12,486 nt of DNA, from contig QILY01000291.1 in assembly GCA_003232155.1 (NCBI GenBank), positions 1 to 12,486 of the forward strand, read 5' to 3'. The notes beneath the pieces are model-generated. The model was given only the letters and a program-made list of their open reading frames with translations. It made no database searches and was not told the DNA's origin. Made by a program: the position numbers and the translations under genes. Source of the stretch: Maribacter sp. (GTDB taxonomy: Bacteria > Bacteroidota > Bacteroidia > Flavobacteriales > Flavobacteriaceae). Below, one piece after another: positions 1 to 7,201 of the stretch. Each line of letters starts with the position of its first letter. Positions within the stretch are counted from its first letter, which is position 1.

Positions 1-1416
1 AAAATCAATTCGTTTTCCATTGGTTTCTTGATAGTTTTCATGCCCTTTACCAGCAACCAGAATAATATCATTCGCCAAAGCCAATTGACAGGCTGTTTTT
101 ATGGCTTGTTCTCTATTTTCTATGGATAAAATTTTATTCGCATTTTGTGGTTCAACGCCGCCCTCAATTTCTTCAAGTATAGCTGTGGGCGATTCAGTAC
201 GAGGGTTATCAGATGTAAAAATGGCCTTATTGCTCATTGCTGAAGCGATATGACCCATAACCGGACGCTTAGACCTGTCACGATCGCCACCACACCCCAC
301 AACGGTGATGACGTTTTCATTTCCAGTTCTCAATGTGTTGATAGTATCAAGCACATTTTTTAACGCGTCCGGAGTATGGGCATAATCGACTATAGCCGTG
401 ATTTTTTCTTTTGATATGTAATATTGAAAGCGCCCGTCAACGTTTTCCAATTCACTTAACAATCGTAATATTTCTAATTTCTCGAGCCCCAATAAATCTG
501 CTGTAGCATAAATGGCCAGCATATTATAGGCATTGAAATTACCTATGAGCTTTGACCAAAGTTCATTGTCGTTTATTTTCAATAATTGGCCATCAAATTG
601 GTTTTCTAAAATCTGAGCCCTATAATCAGCAAAAGTTTTAAGGGCGTATGTATACTTTTTGGCCTTGGTATTCTGCAGCATCACTAAACCGTTCTTATCA
701 TCTATATTAGAAATGACAAATGCCTTCTTAGGTAAGTTGTCAAACAATACCTTTTTAGTATCTCTATATTCAGCAAAGGTTTTGTGGTAATCTAAATGAT
801 CGTGTGACAAATTGGTGAAAATTGCCCCTTCAAAAACCAAACCTTCCGTTCTTTTTTGATGAATACCATGCGAGCTCACTTCCATAAAGCAATATTCAAC
901 TCCGGCATTATTCATCAAAGCCAAATGTTTATTGATTACCAAAGCATCAGGCGTAGTATGGGTGGTTTTGTGTTCTACATCATCTACCATAATTTTTATA
1001 GTAGATATTAATCCTACTTTGTAACCTGCTTTTTTAAACAATTGATACAATAAACTGCTAACAGTTGTTTTGCCATTTGTACCGGTTATACCCACCAACT
1101 TTAAATTTTTGGATGGATTGTCATAATAATTAGATGCCATTATGGCTAAGGCCTTATTAGCATTACCAACCTGCACGTATGTAATCTCATTGACCATTTG
1201 CTCAGGAAGCTCTTCACTCACAATCGCTTTTGCGCCAGAATTGATGGCACTCTCTATATATTTATTGCCATCGGTCAAAGTACCTCTAATAGCTATAAAC
1301 ACATCATCCATCCCAACTTTACGTGAATCAAAATGAACAGCATTCACCATCACATTTGTTGACCCGCTTACAGCAGATAAACTAACCCCATATAATATGT
1401 CTTTTAACAACTTCAC
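1..1416 (-). CDS. murE: UDP-N-acetylmuramoyl-tripeptide synthetase MurE (C-terminus cut off by window edge)
   Basis: Cytoplasmic Mur ligase that adds the third stem-peptide residue to UDP-MurNAc-L-Ala-D-Glu using ATP. I translated 472 codons from a GTG at 1416; the frame stays open to position 1, so roughly the last 15 residues are outside. Visible motifs: ATP-binding GTNGKTT at residues 112-118, MEVSSHGIHQKRTEGL and TNLSHDHLDYH in the central domain, VDYAHTPDAL at the start of the C-terminal domain, and DNPR at residues 403-406. In this family DNPR goes with meso-diaminopimelate as substrate, so a DAP-type wall is inferred. The GTG start overlaps the TGA of the upstream penicillin-binding protein gene by four bases, which suggests translational coupling, and the product then begins MKLLKDILYGV as in relatives. 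No frameshift was seen. The identification is secure. Confidence 0.95.
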   Translation of the reverse strand, partial: MKLLKDILYGVSLSAVSGSTNVMVNAVHFDSRKVGMDDVFIAIRGTLTDGNKYIESAINSGAKAIVSEELPEQMVNEITYVQVGNANKALAIMASNYYDNPSKNLKLVGITGTNGKTTVSSLLYQLFKKAGYKVGLISTIKIMVDDVEHKTTHTTPDALVINKHLALMNNAGVEYCFMEVSSHGIHQKRTEGLVFEGAIFTNLSHDHLDYHKTFAEYRDTKKVLFDNLPKKAFVISNIDDKNGLVMLQNTKAKKYTYALKTFADYRAQILENQFDGQLLKINDNELWSKLIGNFNAYNMLAIYATADLLGLEKLEILRLLSELENVDGRFQYYISKEKITAIVDYAHTPDALKNVLDTINTLRTGNENVITVVGCGGDRDRSKRPVMGHIASAMSNKAIFTSDNPRTESPTAILEEIEGGVEPQNANKILSIENREQAIKTACQLALANDIILVAGKGHENYQETNGKRIDF

Positions 1417-3419
1417 GAGAGTTCCAATATTATTTTATCTACGGTATTGATGTCGGTACCTTGGGCAATTGATTGCTTCTTTACTTTACCATTACCTTTC
1501 ACTTCAACAGTAATACCTAGGTTTTCTAATATTGATATGGCATCCATACCACACATGCCTTTTACATTAGGTATTTTCTTATGTTTTTTCTGAACCTCAG
1601 CATAGTAGTTTTGATAGGCATCATCTAATTTTTTGTTTTCCGTCTGAAACGTATCGACTTCATCAATCAAAGGAGAAGTCGCATATACTTTTTGAGCAAC
1701 CGATTTAAATACAGGCCCCGATACATCGGCACCATAATACCCCACACTTTTATCAGGTTCATGAATGACCACAATACATGAATATTTGGGTTCATCCGCA
1801 GGAAAATAACCCACAAATGTTGATATGTAACCAAACTTATCACTTGTCTTGTCCCTATAATTTTTTTGGGCAGTACCAGTTTTACCTGCCATAGAGAAAT
1901 TAGCAGAGTACATTCCATGACCCGTACCATGTTTTTTCTCTACCACATTCTTCAACATTTGCTGAACTTTGAAAGCAGTTTCTTTAGAACAGATGGATGG
2001 ATTTATAATTTCTTTTTCAAACTTACGTATGGTGCGGTTCCATTCTTTGACTTCTTTAATCATTCTCGGCTTTACCATTTCACCGTCATTGGCTATGGCA
2101 TTATAAAAGGTCAATGTCTGCAATGGGGTTATCGAAACTTCGTATCCGTGTGACATCCATGCCAATGATATACCCGACCAACCTTTATCACCTGGGTAGC
2201 GAATTACCGGTTTGCCTTCTCCTTTTATAGGAAGTCCCAATTCTTCATGCAAATTCATGCTCATTAAACGCTCAACAAACTTTGCGGGCTTTTTTTTATA
2301 GCCGTTATGTATCATTTTAGCAAAAGCTATATTTGAAGAAACTTCAAATGCCCTAGCTGCTGATATTTTACCATAGCCACCATGTTTTGAATCACGAACC
2401 GTTCTATCGTAAATTTTCCATCGCCCTTTTTTTGTATCAATTACAGTACTTGTGTCAATCACCTTATCTTCAAGTGCAGCGACCATACTCATCAACTTAA
2501 AGGTAGAACCAGGCTCATGTGATTCTCCAATGGCATAGTTTAAGCGTTCGTAATATTTACCTTCTTTGGTCATACCCAAATTAGAAATTGCTTTTACTTC
2601 ACCCGTTTTGGTTTCCATTACAATTACACAACCGTGATCGGCCTTATATTTTTCCAATTGCCTTAATAATGCATGATGTGCAATGTCTTGAATATTGATA
2701 TCGATCGTAGATGTTAAATCATATCCATCTTTTGGCTCTACTATATTATCCGCACCAATGGGTTTCCACTGGCCTTTTGCTATTTTTTGCTTTAATCGCT
2801 TTCCTTCAACACCTCTTAAATATTTGCCAAAAGCCCTTTCAAGACCCACTCCACTGTAATAACCATTTTCATCAACATTTTCATAGCCTACACTACGTTC
2901 GGCAATTTTACCCAAAGGGTGCTCGCGAACCGTTTTTTGCTCAACAATGAGTCCACCTTTATAAGGTCCTTTTTCAAATAATGGGAATTTCTTTATTTCC
3001 AGATATTCAGAATAACCAAGATTTCTAGCAATTAGGGTATATCTATTTTTATTTGCCTTTGCTTTTCTTAACACTTGCTGATAATGTGAAGCCGATTTAC
3101 CAAACATATTTGCCAATGCTTCTGACAAAGGCTTAATATTTTTTTTAAAATTGTTATCGGTCACTGTAACCGCATCAAAACGGATAGTGTATCGAGATAC
3201 TGAAGTCGCCAACAAACTACCGTCATCTGAATACAGGTTACCACGATTAGGTGCTATGGTAAACATTTTAACAGTGCGCTTCTTAGCAAGATCGCGGTAT
3301 TTATCACCATCGACCATTTGTATGCTTACCAGCTTAAAAAGTACTGCGCCAGCAAATAGCAGCAGACAGGCTGCTACAAAATACAAGCGGTTCAATATGT
3401 TTTTATCACTTACAGCCAC
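1413..3419 (-). CDS. ftsI: Septal peptidoglycan transpeptidase, class B penicillin-binding protein with PASTA domain (FtsI/PBP2 type)
   Basis: Cross-links septal peptidoglycan in the periplasm while anchored in the inner membrane. The 668-residue product has a short cytoplasmic start, one membrane segment at about residues 10-32, a dimerisation domain at about 40-230, and a transpeptidase domain at about 240-585. Catalytic motifs are S305-T-F-K308 (acylated serine), S361-S-N363 and K513-T-G515. A single C-terminal PASTA domain lies at about 613-668. The start is GTG at 3419: an in-frame TAA sits directly before it, an AGGAATA stretch lies just upstream, and the next in-frame Met (residue 35) lies after the membrane segment. 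The gene begins 7 nt after the ftsL-like stop and overlaps murE by 4 nt, so it is in the middle of the dcw operon. The family is certain; the exact name (FtsI versus PBP2/SpoVD-like) follows from location. Confidence 0.93.
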   Translation of the reverse strand: MAVSDKNILNRLYFVAACLLLFAGAVLFKLVSIQMVDGDKYRDLAKKRTVKMFTIAPNRGNLYSDDGSLLATSVSRYTIRFDAVTVTDNNFKKNIKPLSEALANMFGKSASHYQQVLRKAKANKNRYTLIARNLGYSEYLEIKKFPLFEKGPYKGGLIVEQKTVREHPLGKIAERSVGYENVDENGYYSGVGLERAFGKYLRGVEGKRLKQKIAKGQWKPIGADNIVEPKDGYDLTSTIDINIQDIAHHALLRQLEKYKADHGCVIVMETKTGEVKAISNLGMTKEGKYYERLNYAIGESHEPGSTFKLMSMVAALEDKVIDTSTVIDTKKGRWKIYDRTVRDSKHGGYGKISAARAFEVSSNIAFAKMIHNGYKKKPAKFVERLMSMNLHEELGLPIKGEGKPVIRYPGDKGWSGISLAWMSHGYEVSITPLQTLTFYNAIANDGEMVKPRMIKEVKEWNRTIRKFEKEIINPSICSKETAFKVQQMLKNVVEKKHGTGHGMYSANFSMAGKTGTAQKNYRDKTSDKFGYISTFVGYFPADEPKYSCIVVIHEPDKSVGYYGADVSGPVFKSVAQKVYATSPLIDEVDTFQTENKKLDDAYQNYYAEVQKKHKKIPNVKGMCGMDAISILENLGITVEVKGNGKVKKQSIAQGTDINTVDKIILELS

Positions 3420-3426
3420 TTATTCC

Positions 3427-3714
3427 TTACTTAGTTGATTTAACTCTAATTTTCTTTGGCGGAACTTCAGATGGGTACAACTCATCATTTGACAATTTCT
3501 CTGCAATCTTTGATTCTAGCTTCATACGCTGCACATCTTTATGCACATCAAAAAATTGGTTCCTCAGCTCTTTCACTTCTTCATTTAAAGCGGCTATCTG
3601 GTGTACTTTTTTATCTGCGCTATGGGATGCAAAAATGATGAACAACCAATTTTTGGGCGCATCGTCACTTACCAAAAATTTTCCTTTTAATATGTCCAAC
3701 AATCCTTTTTTCAT
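3427..3714 (-). CDS. FtsL-like cell division protein with an unusually short membrane segment
   Basis: A 95-residue product in the slot between rsmH and the septal transpeptidase where ftsL normally lies. It has a basic N-terminus (MKKGLLDILKGKFLV), a short hydrophobic stretch WLFIIFA at about residues 23-29, then SHSADKKVHQ and a heptad-rich helix at about 37-75 that fits the FtsL/DivIC coiled coil, ending in a basic PPKKIRVK tail. FtsL is bitopic and partners FtsB/DivIC and FtsQ at the divisome. As I remember flavobacterial homologues, about 9-10 more hydrophobic residues sit before SHSADKK; that comparison is from memory. Seven apolar residues cannot cross a bilayer, so this copy looks like it carries an in-frame deletion within the membrane helix. 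Start is ATG 3714. Identity rests on location and architecture. Confidence 0.8.
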   Translation of the reverse strand: MKKGLLDILKGKFLVSDDAPKNWLFIIFASHSADKKVHQIAALNEEVKELRNQFFDVHKDVQRMKLESKIAEKLSNDELYPSEVPPKKIRVKSTK

Positions 3715-3744
3715 AAATAGACTCTTTTATTTTCATTTCTGCGA

Positions 3745-3766
3745 ACCTGCCTGCCGCAGGCAGAGG
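3745..3766. repeat. GC-rich palindrome in the rsmH/ftsL-like gap
   Basis: The arms CTGCCTGC (3747-3754) and GCAGGCAG (3756-3763) are perfect inverted repeats around a single C, and one more pair forms past a bulged A at 3764. It stands out as GC-rich in a 63-nt gap (3715-3777) inside an otherwise tightly packed operon. There is no T-run on the coding side, so it is not a standard terminator. It resembles the short palindromic intergenic repeats scattered in many Flavobacteriia genomes; copy number here is unknown. Confidence 0.6.
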
Positions 3767-3777
3767 CGGGAATCTTA

Positions 3778-4651
3778 CTACAATCGCTCCGCAATCCTTA
3801 ATTTGGCACTTCGCGACCTATTATTCAATCGTATCTCTTCTTTTGATGGCACTATAAGCCCTCCAACTTTCTTAAAAGGGACATGTATATTGCCATAAAA
3901 ATCTTTTTCGGGGTCGCCCTCAAATTGCCCAGCCCGTATATACCGTTTTACCAAACGGTCTTCCAATGAATGATAAGCCAGCATCTAAAATTTCTGGCGT
4001 TTGCACCAAAAACTCTTCAATGACCATTATTTCTTGGTTTACTTCAATACGTATGGCCTGATAGATCTGAGCCAAGATTTTATGCTCTTTTGACTTGGGC
4101 ATAAATTGCTGCAAAATATCTTTTAACTGCTCTGTTGTTTGAATTGGTGCTTCTTCTCTTTTTGCAATTATCCGAGCTGCCATAGCATTTGCATTTCTCA
4201 AATCACCATAATTGAACAGTACCTTACGCAAATCATCATAATTATATGTATTGACCACATCATATGCCGATATATTGTTCTTCTTGCTCATGCGCATATC
4301 TAAATCAGCATCAAAACGGGTAGAAAAACCTCTTTCTGCTTTATCAAACTGATGTGATGAAACTCCAAAATCCGCTAAGATCCCATCTACCTTCCGAATG
4401 CCATAGAACTTTAAAAACTGTTTGATATATCTAAAATTCTCATTGATAAGGGTAAACCGATTATCATCTAAGCTATTATCTAAAGCATCTTCATCTTGAT
4501 CAAATGCAAATAACTTTCCTTGAACCCCCAATCGTTTCAATATTTCTTTTGAATGGCCACCACCTCCAAAGGTCACATCAACATAAATTCCATTTTCTTT
4601 TATAGATAGTCCGTCAATGGACTCTTGTAACAAAACCGGATTATGATACAT
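3778..4651 (-). pseudogene. rsmH: 16S rRNA m4C1402 methyltransferase RsmH (MraW), disrupted by a small deletion/frameshift near 3977
   Basis: RsmH methylates N4 of C1402 in the 16S rRNA P site using S-adenosylmethionine. The first frame gives MYHNPVLLQE, the SAM loop DVTFGGGGHS (residues 25-34), ADFGVSSHQFD (93-103), FSTRFDADLDMRM (109-121) and YQAIRIEVNQE (197-207), then loses homology after about residue 225 and stops at 3920 as a 243-residue product. The expected continuation, YHSLEDRLVKRYIR through KLRIAERL, is intact in another frame from 3975 to the stop at 3778. The usual GGRL..VIS residues that join these parts are absent, so about 20 nt seem to be missing rather than a single base slipped. 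Its start overlaps the end of mraZ by 11 nt. This is either a genuine inactivated gene, tolerable because RsmH is dispensable in E. coli, or a sequence/assembly error. Confidence 0.88.
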
Positions 4652-5114
4652 CTTCTTTCGGCTTTTCTCCTAACATGACTTTTTTAGATAAAGCTACTGC
4701 CTCCTCTCTTGTTGTTTCTATCGCCTGATCGTACAGGTCTTTATCCCAGATTTCAATATAACTTCCTATTGCGGCCAAGACCACCTCTTTGGAAATTCCA
4801 ACAGTATCTATTAAAGCTTTAGAGATTAACAACCTACCCGTAGAATCAACATCTACAGGTCTTAAACCAGCTGTAAATTTTCTAATAAAATTGACTACTT
4901 CATCATCATGCCTACTCTTTGTATTCAACTCTCCAATCTCTTTTTTCCACTCACCCATTGGGTAAAGTTCTAAACATGCAGACGTCATAGAGCGCTTTAT
5001 TACAAAGCCCTCATTAAGTATAGGGTTAATCTGATTTCTCAAATTAATAGGTAACATTACCCTACCTTTGGCATCAGCTTTACATGTATATGTTCCGTAG
5101 AAAAAAATATCCAA
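4641..5114 (-). CDS. mraZ: MraZ, AbrB-like transcriptional regulator of the dcw operon
   Basis: MraZ is a ring-forming DNA-binding protein that represses its own dcw operon in E. coli. The 157-residue product carries two SpoVT/AbrB-type units: GTYTCKADAKGRVMLP at about residues 7-22 and its second copy VDVDSTGRLLISKAL at about 87-101; each has the D-x-x-G-R core. The tail (about 125-157) is helical and charged. The start is an unusual TTG at 5114. It gives MDIFFYGTYTCKADAKGR, the usual N-terminus for the family; no in-frame ATG lies between the upstream TGA stop and this codon. It is the first gene of the operon, with a -7 element 26 nt upstream and an array of TGG repeats just beyond it. Its end overlaps rsmH by 11 nt. 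Confidence 0.93.
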   Translation of the reverse strand: MDIFFYGTYTCKADAKGRVMLPINLRNQINPILNEGFVIKRSMTSACLELYPMGEWKKEIGELNTKSRHDDEVVNFIRKFTAGLRPVDVDSTGRLLISKALIDTVGISKEVVLAAIGSYIEIWDKDLYDQAIETTREEAVALSKKVMLGEKPKEDVS

Positions 5115-5139
5115 AATGGTTGATTTACATTCTATAACT

Positions 5140-5147
5140 CAAATATA
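5140..5147 (-). promoter_or_regulatory. Probable -7 element of the mraZ/dcw promoter
   Basis: On the minus strand this reads TATATTTG, an exact match to the Bacteroidota -7 consensus TAnnTTTG, about 26 nt before the TTG start of mraZ. No convincing TTG -33 element is visible at the right spacing; the TGG repeats occupy that region instead. Confidence 0.5.
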
Positions 5148-5157
5148 TAGAAAATAT

Positions 5158-5193
5158 TACCACATTTTACCAGATAAACGCCATAAAATACCA
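5158..5193 (-). promoter_or_regulatory. Candidate MraZ operator: four TGG boxes at about 10-bp spacing
   Basis: Read on the minus strand, TGG-type boxes occur at 5193-5189 (TGGTA), 5183-5179 (TGGCG), 5172-5168 (TGGTA) and 5162-5158 (TGGTA), with starts 10, 11 and 10 bases apart. The distal one is preceded by AAAG, giving AAAGTGGTA. Known MraZ sites in E. coli are TGGG-type repeats at 10-bp period, and AAAGTG-type repeats are known in mycoplasmas. The array lies directly upstream of the -7 element of mraZ, over the expected -33 region, so repression by polymerase exclusion is a reasonable inference. Confidence 0.65.
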
Positions 5194-5353
5194 CTTTGTT
5201 GATAAATTCTATAGATTTTGAATAAAATAGGGTTCAAGTTTTCCATAGAAATCAATCAAATACATCAAAAAAGTTTGTCATTTTATAAAAAAGAAGCTCT
5301 TTTATGCTATATTGTACCCTAGACATGCAATCACCGTATTGTATGAAAATGTA

Positions 5354-5361
5354 TATATTTG
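5354..5361 (+). promoter_or_regulatory. Probable -7 element for the alpha/beta hydrolase gene
   Basis: TATATTTG matches TAnnTTTG exactly and ends 24 nt before the ATG at 5386. It is divergent from the mraZ promoter in the same 271-nt gap. A -33 TTG at standard spacing is not clear. Confidence 0.45.
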
Positions 5362-5385
5362 CCTACTGAGACAGAAGCGTTCTGA

Positions 5386-6150
5386 ATGGAAGAAAGAATT
5401 ATTACGGAAGGAAAATTTAGATACATTGAAGTAGGAGAGGGCACACCTATTATCATTCTGCACGGTCTCATGGGAGGATTAAGTAATTTTCATGGCGTAT
5501 CAGAACATTTTCCAAAAAAAGGGTACAAAGTACTGATTCCCGAATTACCTATCTACGATATGCCATTGGCAAAAACCAATGTAAAGAATTTTGCAAAGTT
5601 TCTAGAGAAATTCATTGAATTTAAAGGACTCAAAGATGTTATTCTTTTAGGAAACTCTTTAGGTGGGCATATTGGCTTATTACATACCAAATTATATCCG
5701 AAAATGGTAAAAGCTTTAGTAATTACTGGAAGTTCTGGTCTCTACGAAAGTGCTATGGGCGATGGATATCCAAGACGTGGCGATTACGAGTTTATAAAAA
5801 AGAAAGCGCAAGACGTTTTTTACGACCCTGCGGTAGCTACCAAAGAAATTGTAGATGAGGTTTTTGCTACAGTAAACGACCGTATAAAACTGGTGAAAAC
5901 TTTAGCTATTGCCAAAAGTGCCATTCGCCACAATATGGCCAAAGACTTAGCGAAAATGAAAACTCCAATTTGTATTATTTGGGGCGAAAATGATTCGGTG
6001 ACCCCACCAGACGTTGCTGAATTATTTCATGAACTTTTACCAGATTCAGAATTATCTTGGATAAAAAAATGTGGTCACGCACCTATGATGGAACATCCTG
6101 AGGAATTTAATCAAATTCTAGATGCTTGGCTTGAAAAACGCGGGTTCTAG
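5386..6150 (+). CDS. Alpha/beta-fold hydrolase, substrate unknown
   Basis: A 254-residue soluble hydrolase without a signal peptide, so probably cytoplasmic. It has the oxyanion-hole stretch LHGLMGG (residues 25-31), the nucleophile elbow G-N-S91-L-G-G, the acid D203 in WGENDSVTP and the histidine H231 in GHAPMMEHP, a complete Ser-Asp-His triad. The cap region at about 115-180 contains SGLYESAMGDGYPRRGDYEF, rich in charged and aromatic residues. Fold and length fit the MhpC/MenH-like esterase and C-C hydrolase group, but nothing here fixes the substrate. It is divergent from mraZ and 84 nt upstream of yihA on the same strand, so the two may be co-transcribed. A weak inverted repeat (TTACTTT 6157-6163, AAAGTAA 6172-6178) lies between them. 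Confidence 0.88.
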   Translation: MEERIITEGKFRYIEVGEGTPIIILHGLMGGLSNFHGVSEHFPKKGYKVLIPELPIYDMPLAKTNVKNFAKFLEKFIEFKGLKDVILLGNSLGGHIGLLHTKLYPKMVKALVITGSSGLYESAMGDGYPRRGDYEFIKKKAQDVFYDPAVATKEIVDEVFATVNDRIKLVKTLAIAKSAIRHNMAKDLAKMKTPICIIWGENDSVTPPDVAELFHELLPDSELSWIKKCGHAPMMEHPEEFNQILDAWLEKRGF

Positions 6151-6234
6151 TATAAGTTACTTTACCGTTAAAAAGTAAGTTTATCATCTAATTTCTCTTT
6201 TCTATCATTCCCTTCTCTTTAAAAAAAGGATAAC

Positions 6235-6849
6235 GTGAAAATTAAATCAGCAAATTTTGTAATAAGCAACTCTGATGTTGCAAAATGCCCCAAAGAGCCT
6301 ATACCTGAATATGCTTTTATTGGTCGCTCTAACGTGGGGAAATCTTCGTTGATAAATATGCTGATGGAGCGTAAGAATTTAGCAAAAACATCGGGCAGAC
6401 CCGGTAAAACCCAACTCATTAACCATTTTAAAATAAACGATAATTGGTTTTTGGTAGATTTACCCGGGTACGGATATGCCCGTGTATCAAAAAAAGAAAA
6501 AAAAACGTTTCAAAAATATATTACCAACTATTTTGAACAAAGAAAGCAATTGGTCTGCTCTTTTATTTTGGTAGATGTCAGGCACGAACCCCAAAAAGTT
6601 GATATGGAATTTATGGAATGGATGGGGGAAAGTGGCATTCCGTTTTGCATCACATTTACCAAAGCAGATAAGCTTAAACCTAAAGCCCTTGAAAAAAATG
6701 TAGATACCTATATACAAAAACTATTGGAAGGCGTTTGGGAAGAAGTCCCGAAATATTTTATCACCTCTTCTTCAAAAGGCATTGGTCGAGATGATATTTT
6801 TGAATTTATTAGCGAAGTGAACAAAGGGTTTTCTTCAGATGATTTTTAG
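6235..6849 (+). CDS. yihA: Ribosome biogenesis GTPase YihA/YsxC (EngB)
   Basis: A TRAFAC-class GTPase that takes part in late assembly of the large ribosomal subunit. The 204-residue product is of usual size and has all G motifs: G1 GRSNVGKSS at 30-38, G2 within SGRPGKTQ with T59, G3 D75-LPG-78, G4 T142-KAD-145 and G5 around SSSKGIG at 178-184. The start is GTG at 6235, with AAAGGA a few bases upstream serving as a plausible ribosome-binding site; it gives MKIKSANFVISN, the standard N-terminus. It follows the alpha/beta hydrolase gene on the same strand and faces gldC across a 449-nt gap. The symbol engB is also used for this family. Confidence 0.96.
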   Translation: MKIKSANFVISNSDVAKCPKEPIPEYAFIGRSNVGKSSLINMLMERKNLAKTSGRPGKTQLINHFKINDNWFLVDLPGYGYARVSKKEKKTFQKYITNYFEQRKQLVCSFILVDVRHEPQKVDMEFMEWMGESGIPFCITFTKADKLKPKALEKNVDTYIQKLLEGVWEEVPKYFITSSSKGIGRDDIFEFISEVNKGFSSDDF

Positions 6850-6893
6850 TACGTTATCTTGAAATTGAACTCTGCATAATGCTAGCCTGTGCG

Positions 6894-6917
6894 AAGTTTG
6901 CAACTTGGTACCGTACC
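6894..6917. repeat. Two adjacent small inverted repeats
   Basis: AAGTT-TGC-AACTT (6894-6906) is directly followed by GGTAC-C-GTACC (6907-6917). Each is a 5-bp perfect stem. They begin 45 nt after the yihA stop, but there is no T-run, so terminator function is doubtful. They may be the remains of a short palindromic repeat. Confidence 0.4.
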
Positions 6918-6984
6918 GCTCTCCTTTGCCATACTCCACATCAAAAGAACTCGCCTGCGAAAATCTTTAAAATCCAGATGGGAA

Positions 6985-6992
6985 CAATCGCA
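6985..6992. repeat. Left copy of 8-bp target-site duplication
   Basis: CAATCGCA abuts the left terminal inverted repeat and is repeated exactly, in the same orientation, at 7223-7230 just outside the right terminal repeat. Confidence 0.85.
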
Positions 6993-7013
6993 GGGTGCAC
7001 GACAAATTTCCCT
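6993..7013. repeat. Left terminal inverted repeat of the MITE
   Basis: Twenty-one bases, perfect reverse complement of 7202-7222; the match ends at 7014/7201. Confidence 0.9.
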
Positions 7014-7201
7014 AAATCTAACAGATTTAGAAAGTTTCGCCTTGGAATCGTCCCCACCCTAACCCTCCCCGGAAGGGAGGGGCCTTTGAATCCCTAGCTT
7101 TTGCTAGATCTGCTTCCCTCCTTCTGGAGGGCCTGCCCCAAATTCACTTCGCCCCCCAGGGGGAGGACAATCCGGTAAAATGATTTTCTTTTAAACAGAA
7201 A

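Noticed and set aside
1667..1930. Open frames antisense or out of frame within the dcw genes, yihA, gldB, nadE and dnaG
   Set aside because: They lie wholly or mostly inside well-supported genes and show no family features; they are shadows.
3778..3984. A separate small gene starting at the ATG at 3984
   Set aside because: Its product is the C-terminal part of RsmH (YHSLEDR onward) in another frame, so it is a fragment of the broken gene.
3920..4651. Programmed ribosomal frameshift in rsmH
   Set aside because: A slip would not supply the missing GGRL..VIS residues, and there is no clear slippery heptamer at the junction.
6157..6178. Terminator between the hydrolase gene and yihA
   Set aside because: The stem is only 7 bp and AT-rich, and no T-run follows directly; it is too weak to call.
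6879..7097. 72-codon open frame on the plus strand in the yihA-gldC gap
   Set aside because: It runs across the boundary of the MITE, is made of repeat sequence in its second half and resembles no protein family I know.
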